Origin: Mucilaginibacter polytrichastri
Lineage (GTDB): Bacteria > Bacteroidota > Bacteroidia > Sphingobacteriales > Sphingobacteriaceae
NCBI RefSeq assembly: GCF_001911425.1
Contig: NZ_MPPL01000001.1
Coordinates: forward strand, 2,784,265-2,848,264
Length of the DNA stretch: 64,000 nt
Direction: 5' to 3'
In this document: positions 1-9,335 of the stretch, one piece after another
Position numbering within the stretch: position 1 is the stretch's first letter
Layout of the letters: every line of letters starts with the position of its first letter
Notes under the pieces: model-generated
What the model saw: the letters and a program-made list of their open reading frames with translations, nothing else
Database searches by the model: none
What the model was told of the DNA's origin: nothing
Position numbers and translations under genes: made by a program

Positions 1-786
1 AGTGCCGCTAACGCTATGGAATATGCCATGGGGCTGGCCCTTTTGCTCCGGATGGAAGTATGCGCAATCCATGCTATCCACCCTACAGAAGGTATTAATA
101 ACAGCACGTATAACGCTATCTTTATAGAAGATTATTACCGTAATAAAAGAGAAGCGCTTAAAGACTGGGCTGCAGTTTACACAGCAAAAGATGCCTTTAA
201 AAAAGTAAAGGTAACCACCTTGTGTGATGTAGGATTCCTAAAAACGGTTATAACTAAACATATAGATAACCACCCGGTAGAATTATTGGCAATGGGCATT
301 ACCGGTGCCACCGGCATTAGTGGCATTGTGGGCAGCAATGCCAGTATGATGGTTACTAAAGTAAAAATACCAACCCTGATCATCCCGCTGGAAAGTAAGT
401 TCCCGGATGTGCCTGCCATTACACTTGCTACAGATTATGAAACAAAATTATCGGCACAGGATGTTACCGCACTCAATGAAATGATTAAAGCATTTGACTC
501 TAAAAAAATGGAGGTATTATATGTTGAAGAAAAGCCTGATACCAAACATATCCAAACCGGGGAAGCACACATCAAAGAACTCATTCCCCATACCGAACTT
601 CATTTTAATTACCTGAAGGACAGCAGCCCACTTAGCGGAATTATGGAATTCATCGAAACACATGAAACCGACATCCTGTGCCTGGTGAAACACCACCACA
701 ATATTATTTATCGCCTTTTTAATCGCAGCACCGTAAACCAGATCATGAACCGGTCTGTTAAAGCTATCCTCGTATTACACGAATAA
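1..786 (+). CDS. Universal stress protein (UspA-like), 5' end outside window
   Basis: Frame is open to base 1 (S-A-A-N-A-MEYAMGLAL...); repeated USP fold pattern with ELLAMGITGATGISGIVGSNA and C-terminal 'NRSVKAILVLHE'. Confidence 0.8.
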   Translation, partial: SAANAMEYAMGLALLLRMEVCAIHAIHPTEGINNSTYNAIFIEDYYRNKREALKDWAAVYTAKDAFKKVKVTTLCDVGFLKTVITKHIDNHPVELLAMGITGATGISGIVGSNASMMVTKVKIPTLIIPLESKFPDVPAITLATDYETKLSAQDVTALNEMIKAFDSKKMEVLYVEEKPDTKHIQTGEAHIKELIPHTELHFNYLKDSSPLSGIMEFIETHETDILCLVKHHHNIIYRLFNRSTVNQIMNRSVKAILVLHE

Positions 787-1853
787 TGAATTACACTGTA
801 CCCGTTTTAAAAAAAAATCAACCCGACGATAGTTATAAGTTTCAACCCTTACCGAACCCTACCGGCAAATATCCTTACCATCTGCCCTTAAATGAAGTAC
901 TGCCGGGTATAAACCCGAAACGCATGTGCTTCCACATGGCAGGCGATACGGGCGGTAACAGGCAGCCCGAAGCACGGAAAAGCATTGTTGAACAGATGGC
1001 GGCCCAGGCAGTAGAAGGAAGTTTTTTATATCACCTTGGCGATCTGGTTTATCACCATGGCGAGGCCGACCAGTTTGCACAACAGTTTTTCGAGCCTTTT
1101 GAGCAATATCCCGGCCCTATCTTCGCTATTGCCGGTAACCACGACAGCGATATAAATCCCGATAGTAAGCAACCCTACCAAAGCCTCGACGCTTTTACTG
1201 CCGTATTTTGTGGCAATGTGCCCCAAAGAATTTCATTCAGCGGTAAAAGTAAAAGACAAAACATGATACAGCCCAATGTTTACTGGACGCTGGAAACACC
1301 CCTTGCAACCATCATTGGGCTACACACCAATGTGCCAAAATATGGTGTTGTTTTGGCAGAACAGCTAAACTGGTTTAAAGAAGAACTTCTGGCCGCACCA
1401 AAAGATAAAATGCTGATCATCTGCCTTCACCATGCCCCTTATTCTGCAGATATTAATCATGGGTCGAGCCTGTTGATGATAGAAATGCTCGAAAATGCTT
1501 ATGCCGCCACCGGCGTAAGGCCCGATGTGGTTTTTAGCGGCCATGTACATAATTACCAGCGGTTTCATAAAACGGATAAAGATGGTACAGAAACACCTTA
1601 TGTGGTAGCGGGTGCAGGTGGCTTTGACGAATTGCACAACATAGCCTTACTTAGTGACGAACGTTTTGCCGGCCTACCTGTAAATGGCGTTACTTTAAAA
1701 CATGCCAATGGTACCCAGCATGGCTTTTTGAAAATCACCATTGAACAAAGCAAAAGTAATTTGGTACTTACCGGTAAGTATTACGCCATGAGCGGCCATG
1801 TTGCTATAGAAAATGATTGTTTCACAGTTTGTAAGCCTATTCATAAAAACTAA
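786..1853 (+). CDS. Calcineurin-like metallophosphoesterase
   Basis: Motifs AGDTGG, YHLGDLVYHHG, AGNHDSD, LHHAPYS, FSGHVHNYQR; ATG overlaps the upstream stop (TAATG). Confidence 0.88.
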   Translation: MNYTVPVLKKNQPDDSYKFQPLPNPTGKYPYHLPLNEVLPGINPKRMCFHMAGDTGGNRQPEARKSIVEQMAAQAVEGSFLYHLGDLVYHHGEADQFAQQFFEPFEQYPGPIFAIAGNHDSDINPDSKQPYQSLDAFTAVFCGNVPQRISFSGKSKRQNMIQPNVYWTLETPLATIIGLHTNVPKYGVVLAEQLNWFKEELLAAPKDKMLIICLHHAPYSADINHGSSLLMIEMLENAYAATGVRPDVVFSGHVHNYQRFHKTDKDGTETPYVVAGAGGFDELHNIALLSDERFAGLPVNGVTLKHANGTQHGFLKITIEQSKSNLVLTGKYYAMSGHVAIENDCFTVCKPIHKN

Positions 1854-2064
1854 TAGCCACCCTCGTCATTTCTCCTGCAACCCATATTGCAATATGATAA
1901 TTCCTTTTGCGCCCGATAAATGAAAGTATATATGTTGGAAAAAACTGTAAGCTTGAGTGCGTCTTTATGTAACCCAAACCTCAATTTGGCTAACACAAAC
2001 CAGCATTAGGATAAATCTGCTTTTGCTTTACAAACGACCTTTGTATCATCAAAAACAGAAAAAC

Positions 2065-3027
2065 ATGAAAATCATTGTAACAGGTTCTTTAGGTAACATT
2101 AGCCAGCCACTAACCAAACAGTTAATACAAAAAGGGCACGCCGTAACCGTTATTAGCAGCAAACCCGAAAAAAGGATAGCAATTGAAGCTTTAGGCGCTA
2201 CCGCTGCTATTGGTACAATAGAAGACGTTAGTTTTCTGACAGCCACTTTTACCGGCGCAGATGCTGTTTATTGCATGTTGCCGCCCTTCGATTATTTCGA
2301 TCCAAATCTCGATATTATGGCAACCACACGCAGGCAGGTTGGTAATTACACAGAGGCCATTAGGGCATCTGGTGTAAAAAACGTTGTTCACCTGAGCAGT
2401 ATCGGAGCACACACAGATAAAGGAAATGGACTGCTTGCTTTTCATAACCTGGCAGAGCGCATTTTTAAAGAACTACCTCCAGACGTAATTATTAAACATA
2501 TGCGCCCGGTAGGTTTTTACACCAACCTGTACAACTTTAAAGATACCATTAGGGGCAAAGGCTTTCTCGGGCTATTTTTAACTATACGTTTTTCGGGCTT
2601 TTGGAGCACTATAACGGGTAAAACAGGCGTTATTGCAGCAAACTATGGTGCCGAAGATAAAATGCCATGGGTATCGCCGATAGATATCGCAACTGCAACT
2701 GCCGATGAACTTACCAGCACTTTTACTGAAAGAAAATTTCGTTACGTAGCCAGTGAAGAATTAACCTGTAATGAAATTGCAAAAATTATAGGCGAAGCTA
2801 TTGGTAAACCCTATTTAAAATGGGCACTCATGTCTGACAAAGAAATGCTGAGCGGTTTAAAAATGTTTAAAATGCCCGAATCAAGAGCTCAGGGCGTTGT
2901 TGATATGAATATAGGGATGCATAATGGTTTGGTAAACGAACATTACTATTTAAACAGGCCAAAAGTTATGGGTAAAACAAAGATGAAAGATTTCGCAAAA
3001 GAATTTGCAGCAGTTTATAACCAGTAA
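2065..3027 (+). CDS. NmrA-like / SDR NAD(P)-binding oxidoreductase
   Basis: N-terminal MKIIVTGSLGNISQPLTKQLIQKGHAVTVISS Rossmann motif. The ORF track start (1957) is probably too early; ATG at 2065 directly precedes the Rossmann strand. Confidence 0.82.
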   Translation: MKIIVTGSLGNISQPLTKQLIQKGHAVTVISSKPEKRIAIEALGATAAIGTIEDVSFLTATFTGADAVYCMLPPFDYFDPNLDIMATTRRQVGNYTEAIRASGVKNVVHLSSIGAHTDKGNGLLAFHNLAERIFKELPPDVIIKHMRPVGFYTNLYNFKDTIRGKGFLGLFLTIRFSGFWSTITGKTGVIAANYGAEDKMPWVSPIDIATATADELTSTFTERKFRYVASEELTCNEIAKIIGEAIGKPYLKWALMSDKEMLSGLKMFKMPESRAQGVVDMNIGMHNGLVNEHYYLNRPKVMGKTKMKDFAKEFAAVYNQ

Positions 3028-3042
3028 TTAATATATTGAACC

Positions 3043-3963
3043 ATGGCAAACATGCAACCGTACCGCATTAAAACGATTACAGAATATCATCGGCTATTGG
3101 GACTACCCAAACCTCAGCATCCCCTGATTAGTGTAATCGACCTTGAATCATTTACCCCCTATGAAACAGATGGGCCAATCTGTTTGATTTTTGATTTCTA
3201 CTGTATTTCTTTAAAACGGGATCTAAATGTAAGAATTAAATATGGCCAGCAGGATTGTGATTTTGATGAAGGGGTATTGTTTTGTATGTCTCCCGGCCAG
3301 GTTTGGAGTATAGCGACTAAGAAAGACGCTACAAAAACATCTTCGGGATGGATGATTATCATTCATCCCGATTTTCTGTGGAACACACCCCTGGCCAAAA
3401 CCATTAAGCAGTATGAATATTTCGGTTATTCGGTGCATGAGGCCCTTTACCTATCTGACAAGGAAGAAACGATGATAACCAGTATAGCAAAATACATTGA
3501 GCAGGAGTATCATGCTAATATTGATAAATTTAGCCAAAATGTAATAATTGCTCAATTGGAAGTAATACTAGCCTATGCCGACCGGTTTTACCAGCGTCAG
3601 TTTATTACACGGAAAATCTCCAGCCACCAGATCATCAGCCGTGTAGAAGATATTATTACGAGATACTTTAGCAGCGAGGATTTAGTAAAACAAGGATTGC
3701 CTACAGTAGTATATATTGCTGATGAGCTAAATTTAAGCGCCGGTTATTTAAGCGAATTACTTAAAGCTGTCACCGGGCAAAACACCCAACAACACATCCA
3801 TAATAAATTGATAGAAAAAGCAAAAGAACGATTATCTACCACCTGTTTATCTGTAAGCGAAATTGCTTACGAAATGGGGTTTGAACATTTACAATCCTTT
3901 AGCAAATTATTTAAGGCAAAAACCAATCTCTCACCTTTAAAATTCAGGGCTTCATTCAATTAA
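3043..3963 (+). CDS. AraC family transcriptional regulator
   Basis: C-terminal double HTH: 'VVYIADELNLSAGYLSELLKAVTGQ...SVSEIAYEMGFEHLQSFSKLFKAKTNLSPLKFR'. Confidence 0.9.
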   Translation: MANMQPYRIKTITEYHRLLGLPKPQHPLISVIDLESFTPYETDGPICLIFDFYCISLKRDLNVRIKYGQQDCDFDEGVLFCMSPGQVWSIATKKDATKTSSGWMIIIHPDFLWNTPLAKTIKQYEYFGYSVHEALYLSDKEETMITSIAKYIEQEYHANIDKFSQNVIIAQLEVILAYADRFYQRQFITRKISSHQIISRVEDIITRYFSSEDLVKQGLPTVVYIADELNLSAGYLSELLKAVTGQNTQQHIHNKLIEKAKERLSTTCLSVSEIAYEMGFEHLQSFSKLFKAKTNLSPLKFRASFN

Positions 3964-3965
3964 TC

Positions 3966-4733
3966 ATGATACATTTCTTAGATATTTTACAACTGCGCAA
4001 CAGGCCTCTATTTATTTTCGGGGCTTGTAATATGTTTGCAGCAGCAATATTTCTACTCCTAACCCGGTTTTCAAGCACCATGCTAAGAGGTGCAAATGCC
4101 TGGTTTAAGCCATTTAAATTTGCTTTATCTATAGCGGTTTTCTCGTGGACAATGGGTTGGTATACTTATGAACTTAGCGCACCGGCTACAGTTAATCTAT
4201 ATAACTATGTTGTTATTATACTTTTGGGTTTCGAGGTTATTTACATTGCACTGCAAGCCGGTAGAGGGAAACTGTCGCACTATAACGTAAGCTCTCCACT
4301 TTTTAAGTTTTTGACTGCACTAATGGGCATTGCAGCTGCCATTGTAACGATTTGGACCGGCTATATCGGTATACTTTTTTGCACTACAAATCTCCCTAAC
4401 CTACCAGTTTATTATGTGTTAAGTATCCGCATCGGCATTTTCCTGTTTGTTTTCTTTGCTTTTCAGGGTGCATCAATGGGGGCCAGGCAAACCCATACCG
4501 TTGGCGGGCCGGAGGGATATTCAAGGTTACCTGTTTTTAACTGGAGCACTAAATACGGCGACCTCCGTATTGCCCATTTTATTGGCATGCATGCGTTGCA
4601 GTTGTTACCCCTGCTATCGTGGTACGTTTTCAGGGACATTACAGCCACCTTAATTATAGGTCTTTTGTATGCATTGCTTGCTGGCTTTACCCTTGTAGGT
4701 GCACTAAAAGGCAGGCCTTTGATCAATATTTAA
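3966..4733 (+). CDS. Polytopic membrane protein of unknown function
   Basis: 255 aa with about seven hydrophobic segments; starts 3 bp after the AraC gene, so probably co-transcribed. Confidence 0.7.
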   Translation: MIHFLDILQLRNRPLFIFGACNMFAAAIFLLLTRFSSTMLRGANAWFKPFKFALSIAVFSWTMGWYTYELSAPATVNLYNYVVIILLGFEVIYIALQAGRGKLSHYNVSSPLFKFLTALMGIAAAIVTIWTGYIGILFCTTNLPNLPVYYVLSIRIGIFLFVFFAFQGASMGARQTHTVGGPEGYSRLPVFNWSTKYGDLRIAHFIGMHALQLLPLLSWYVFRDITATLIIGLLYALLAGFTLVGALKGRPLINI

Positions 4734-4878
4734 AAATGAGTTTAACAATTGATTATTCCAAAACTAAATTGCCCACAACCAAGGCAAATTAAACTATTCA
4801 TCAAACATCAATTTCGTTTCTAATCTATTTTTTTATACATTCGCCGCCCTTAAAATTGGGTCGTTTTATTGCATTGTT

Positions 4879-6147
4879 ATGAAAAGGTTTTTATACGGAA
4901 TTGATTTTGGAACAACTAATTCGGCATTGGCTATTTACGATGAGGAGTCGAAAGAGATCAATCATACCATTATTATTCCTTCGCTCATTTATTTCTATCA
5001 TGAGCCCAATGCAGAGCGTGACAAAAATTACGTAGTAGGCGAAGAAGCCATTGCAGCCTACCTTAACGATGGTATGAAAGGCCGCTTTATTAAATCTATT
5101 AAGCAAATACTATCCCGGAGTAGTTTCACTGAAACCCGCATCCACAATAAAAGATACAATGCATCAGACCTCGTTGCTATTATTTTAGAGGAATTAAAAG
5201 AGCGTGCAGATGAATTGACAGGCCAAGATTGCCGAAAAGCAGTAATTGGCAGACCTGTTTTTTTTGATGACGACAACGTGCAGAAAGATACCTTAGCACA
5301 AAACCGGTTAAATAAAGCAGCCGAAATTGCAGGTTTTGTTGATGTACGCTTTCAATTTGAACCGATAGGTGCCGCTTTTGCCTATGAGAAAACCTTGGCA
5401 AAAAAAGAAAACGTACTAGTGGCCGATTTGGGCGGCGGTACTACTGATTTTACGTACCTCGTTCTCGACCCAGCTAAAACAGGAAGCAAAGACAGGAAAA
5501 ATGACATGATGGCCACCGGCGGCATTTATATAGGCGGCGACAGCTTTGACTCTGCTTTTATGTGGGAAAAGGGTACGCCATACTTTGGTAAACACACGCA
5601 ATATGAAGCCACGCCGGGCAAGGTGCTCACAGTACCGAAATCGCTTTTTGCCAATATTTGCTCCTGGGAACAAATGAACTTTTTTAACGGCCCGCGCATT
5701 AAAAAGGATATTGAAGATTACTATTATTACTCGGGCAAAGACCGCAAGTTTAAAAACCTGATCACCCTCATTGATCATAATTTAGGCTATTCGGTATTTC
5801 AGGCCATTGAGAAAACAAAGATCACCCTAACCAGCGCAAACAGCGCTGCCTTTAGCTATCATAAAATGGATATCAAAATTAATGAAGATATCCCCTTACC
5901 TGTTTATGACCAGATTATAGCAAAAGATGTGGAACGGATTGAAAATTATCTGACTGATTTTTTGACACAAAACAATATTGATCCCCAAAATATTGATAGC
6001 CTTTTTTTAACCGGCGGTACATCTATGGTTGGCAGTATCCAAAAGCTATTTAAAAATAAGTTCCCGCATGTTAAGTTAAACTCGGGCGATAACTTTAAAA
6101 GTGTGGCCAAAGGTTTAGCTTACAGCGGTTACCTGTTTGAGGATTAG
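4879..6147 (+). CDS. Hsp70 family protein (short YegD-like actin-fold ATPase)
   Basis: GIDFGTTNSALAIYD phosphate-1 motif, VLVADLGGGTTDFTYLVLD phosphate-2, SLFLTGGTSMVGSIQ adenosine motif; 422 aa with no obvious substrate-binding domain. Confidence 0.85.
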   Translation: MKRFLYGIDFGTTNSALAIYDEESKEINHTIIIPSLIYFYHEPNAERDKNYVVGEEAIAAYLNDGMKGRFIKSIKQILSRSSFTETRIHNKRYNASDLVAIILEELKERADELTGQDCRKAVIGRPVFFDDDNVQKDTLAQNRLNKAAEIAGFVDVRFQFEPIGAAFAYEKTLAKKENVLVADLGGGTTDFTYLVLDPAKTGSKDRKNDMMATGGIYIGGDSFDSAFMWEKGTPYFGKHTQYEATPGKVLTVPKSLFANICSWEQMNFFNGPRIKKDIEDYYYYSGKDRKFKNLITLIDHNLGYSVFQAIEKTKITLTSANSAAFSYHKMDIKINEDIPLPVYDQIIAKDVERIENYLTDFLTQNNIDPQNIDSLFLTGGTSMVGSIQKLFKNKFPHVKLNSGDNFKSVAKGLAYSGYLFED

Positions 6148-6177
6148 CGTTGACTAACAACGATTGGTACCCTATCC

Positions 6178-8637
6178 TTATCGCAAAGATTTAGCATACA
6201 ACAACTTCATAAAATAACCACCAACAACGCTGCGGGCCTGAAAGCCAACTTGTTTGCCATCGGTTGTTTCATGCCAGTCGCTAAGCGGCACACGTGTAGT
6301 GGTTTCTAAGGCATATTTATAAACAGGTTTTATTAGTGCTTCAAAATCTTTTTGGTTAGATGCAAATGTTGCGGACCACACAATCCAGTCAGATTTTGTG
6401 TAGGTTTTACGGCTATCCAAGGGTAAACCATATTCATTCTGCTTGCTTAAGTAGTATTTAATTTCTGTATCGTAAACAGACTCAGGGAATAAATTGAGGT
6501 CTAATACCTTATCCCATACCAGGTTATATTTTTGGCTCCAGGTGCCTTTATTTTCAAAAGTAAGTGTGTAATGATCTCCATCGTTGGCCATTTGCATCCA
6601 TTTTACCGCCATTCCTTTTGCAATTTGTTTGTACTTTATGGCAGTTGCCTTGTCCCCTAACGCTTCGGCCAATTGGGCATAGCATGCAATACCCACAATT
6701 GCCTTTACAGACAAATTTGCATTACGTGCCAGGTGGCCTGCAAAATCATCGGTACATAGCTGATTTGCAGGATCAAAGCCCTCTTTAGTTAAATAATTAA
6801 CCCAGGTACTCAATGTTTTCCAATGCTGTTTTGCATAGTTGGCATTACCTTGAAATTTGGCAATAGCGGCCGTAAGGATAATCATATTGCCCGATTCTTC
6901 AACAGGCATTCCCTCTCCGTAAGTTTGACCATTAGCCTGCGGGTAAGAACCAAGATCGTGTGCAGCAAAACCTTTGTCGAACTTCCCGCTTTCGCTGAAA
7001 TAGAAAATACCGTTTAACATCCCCTGCAACAAACGCGGATTATAAAGCAAATACAGCGGAGCAGATGGATACGTAACATCGACCGTATTAATAAAACCAC
7101 CGCTAAAGTTTTCTTTAGAGAGCCAAAGTATTTCGCCCTTCGGGCTTTTAACTAATTGATGCGCTGCAATGCTCTGGCGATAAGCAAGTACACATAAATT
7201 AGCATAGTCTTTACCTCCCGCTTTCAAAGCATCACTATACATGGTTTTGTTAAAAGCTGTACATTGGTGTATAATAGCCGGATAGCCGCTAGCCGCAGCA
7301 CTAAGCTGATGCTCCATGGTTTCTTTACCCGACAGGTTCCACCATGGCCTTAAATTTTGATGGAAGTATTGGATGGCGTAAATATCATCGTACCCTATTT
7401 CTAAAAACCTGAAAACCGGCGCAGCCCCTACTTTACCCAAAAAAATAACTGTGTTTAAAGCCAGTTTTGTTCCCTGTTTAATTGTAGAAGCCTCGCTCCC
7501 CTTCACAAATGCATTAACAGCTTCTTTTTGTGAAGTTATAAATTGCTTTGCGTTGGCAACCTTTGGAGCTGCTATATAAACGTATCCCCAATCTATGCGC
7601 TGGTCGTCACCTTTCTTTTGTAAAATGGGCTGTGCGGTTGTGCCTGCCTTTAGTATAGATAATTGCGGTGTATTATAACTTTTGGCAACTACCTCCTGCG
7701 ATGGTTTATTAACTGCAAGATCTGTCGATGCACTTAGGTATATTTTTATCTGATGTGTGTTTCCGTCGTTGGCCTTAACGCTATAAGTAATATAAGAAAC
7801 CGGCCTTGATAGTAAACCTAAATCGCTCAATAACAACGGGGAAGTAAATGTTAAATCGAGGTCAACGTTTCCACATTTAAACTTATAAATAGTTTGCGTA
7901 GCGTTGAGATCTACACTTTTTTGATCGGCCAGTAAAATTGCATTGGGCTCCACAACTTTTTCCTTATCAACTAAACCAACATCAATACGGGCACCCCCGC
8001 CGGTATTTACCACATGAATAGCCAAAACGTTCTCGCCGGTTCTCAGCTTATTTTTATCAATCGGGATCATTCCATAATCATTGGTAACGCCCACTTTGTT
8101 GTATAAAGGTTCGCCGTTTAATGAGATCTCCACATCGTCGTCATGAGATAGTTTTAGAACCAGCTTATTAATCTCGTCTGCATTGGTAACTGTAAAGGTT
8201 CTTCGTAGCCAGATATCCTTTGTAGACCATATAGTTTTGTCCTGCCCTTCGGCATTGCCAATAGGCGACATGCCCGATTTCCAGTCCTTGGCATCGTATT
8301 GCAAAGCTGTCCAGTTACCCTCGGGTTGGGTTTCTGTGTAGCTAACGGTATATAATTGCTCGTCTGATGCTGGAAGTATGGTTTTATAATATTCGGGCTC
8401 TTTGCCTAGAAAACGATAAATAGCACCATCAACCTTAATTAAACCAATCAACGACTGGTTAGCCCCCGTCCAATGCGAAGTGGTTGAAGCTGTCAGGTTA
8501 TCTGTTGTTGACCAGATGCTGAAGTATGGGTTATGTGTTATAAGCGGATAAGCCGGGGCTTTTCTACTTTGGGCAAACAAGTTGTTGGCTCCTATAAAAA
8601 CCCAAACAATTAGGAACAGCCGAATATTACTGAGCAT
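6178..8637 (-). CDS. Secreted glutaminase-family protein (DUF4964/DUF5127/DUF4965/DUF1793 architecture), probably a carbohydrate-active enzyme
   Basis: Signal peptide; 'PAYPLITHNPYFSIWSTTDNLTASTTSHWTGANQSLIGLIKVDG' N-terminus; inserted beta-sandwich-like 'WLRRTFTV...LKLSHDDDVEISLNGEPLY'; C-terminal alpha-barrel-like '...LSDWHETTDGKQVGFQARSVVGGYFMKLL'. Confidence 0.8.
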   Translation of the reverse strand: MLSNIRLFLIVWVFIGANNLFAQSRKAPAYPLITHNPYFSIWSTTDNLTASTTSHWTGANQSLIGLIKVDGAIYRFLGKEPEYYKTILPASDEQLYTVSYTETQPEGNWTALQYDAKDWKSGMSPIGNAEGQDKTIWSTKDIWLRRTFTVTNADEINKLVLKLSHDDDVEISLNGEPLYNKVGVTNDYGMIPIDKNKLRTGENVLAIHVVNTGGGARIDVGLVDKEKVVEPNAILLADQKSVDLNATQTIYKFKCGNVDLDLTFTSPLLLSDLGLLSRPVSYITYSVKANDGNTHQIKIYLSASTDLAVNKPSQEVVAKSYNTPQLSILKAGTTAQPILQKKGDDQRIDWGYVYIAAPKVANAKQFITSQKEAVNAFVKGSEASTIKQGTKLALNTVIFLGKVGAAPVFRFLEIGYDDIYAIQYFHQNLRPWWNLSGKETMEHQLSAAASGYPAIIHQCTAFNKTMYSDALKAGGKDYANLCVLAYRQSIAAHQLVKSPKGEILWLSKENFSGGFINTVDVTYPSAPLYLLYNPRLLQGMLNGIFYFSESGKFDKGFAAHDLGSYPQANGQTYGEGMPVEESGNMIILTAAIAKFQGNANYAKQHWKTLSTWVNYLTKEGFDPANQLCTDDFAGHLARNANLSVKAIVGIACYAQLAEALGDKATAIKYKQIAKGMAVKWMQMANDGDHYTLTFENKGTWSQKYNLVWDKVLDLNLFPESVYDTEIKYYLSKQNEYGLPLDSRKTYTKSDWIVWSATFASNQKDFEALIKPVYKYALETTTRVPLSDWHETTDGKQVGFQARSVVGGYFMKLLYAKSLR

Positions 8638-8686
8638 AAAATTTTATAAATGATTGAAAACGATTACTGTAATATGAAATACTCGT

Positions 8687-9322
8687 TTAAATATTATTTT
8701 CCATACCATACTGTTTTAAAACATCGGGCGGTACGCCTATCCATTTATTGGGCGCATTACCTACATAACCCACATCATGAAACCCCATTTTGGTTGTAAA
8801 GAAACCAGATGCGGTTAAATCGCGCATTCGGTTAAAAAAAGCCACACCCTGGGCCATTTCTGGTTTAGCCTTATCGGGATAGGCAATCATATCCAACAAT
8901 TCGAATTGCTGTTGCTTAGTGCTATCGGTAAATATTTTGCCATAACGGTTTAAGCATTGCAAATCCAGCCAGCGCAGGCCCCCACGCATCGGGGTTTGAT
9001 GCTCCGGGATGTCTTTTACAATAAATTCAATGAACTCCGGCACCCTGGCATCAGATGCACTGCCTGATTTTTCGTCTTTAGGGATAATAATATCGCCAAG
9101 CACAGTTATGGTAAGCATTTCTGCCGGGGTAAAAAACGTTTCGGCATGCAGTTTTTTATCACGTTCTATTTCATACGCCTGACGGCCGGCCTCGTCTTCG
9201 GTTTTTGGGGCAACTGCTGCAACTTCTTCTTTGTGCGGGGTATCTGTTTTACAAGCCTCTAATATTAACCCGGCAGAGAGGGTGGTTAATCCTAAAGCTT
9301 TGAGGGAATCACGTCTGTTCAT
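8687..9322 (-). CDS. Gluconate 2-dehydrogenase subunit 3 family protein
   Basis: Twin-arginine-like N-terminus MNRRDSLKALGLTTLSAGLILEAC; 'FFTPAEMLTITVLGDIIIPKDEKSGSASDARVPEFIEFIV' typical of the family; adjacent to the GMC subunit. Confidence 0.87.
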   Translation of the reverse strand: MNRRDSLKALGLTTLSAGLILEACKTDTPHKEEVAAVAPKTEDEAGRQAYEIERDKKLHAETFFTPAEMLTITVLGDIIIPKDEKSGSASDARVPEFIEFIVKDIPEHQTPMRGGLRWLDLQCLNRYGKIFTDSTKQQQFELLDMIAYPDKAKPEMAQGVAFFNRMRDLTASGFFTTKMGFHDVGYVGNAPNKWIGVPPDVLKQYGMENNI

Positions 9323-9335
9323 AATAATGCTAAGC

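Noticed and set aside
5416-5778. 120-aa antisense ORF in the Hsp70-like gene
   Set aside because: Shadow ORF with no conserved features.
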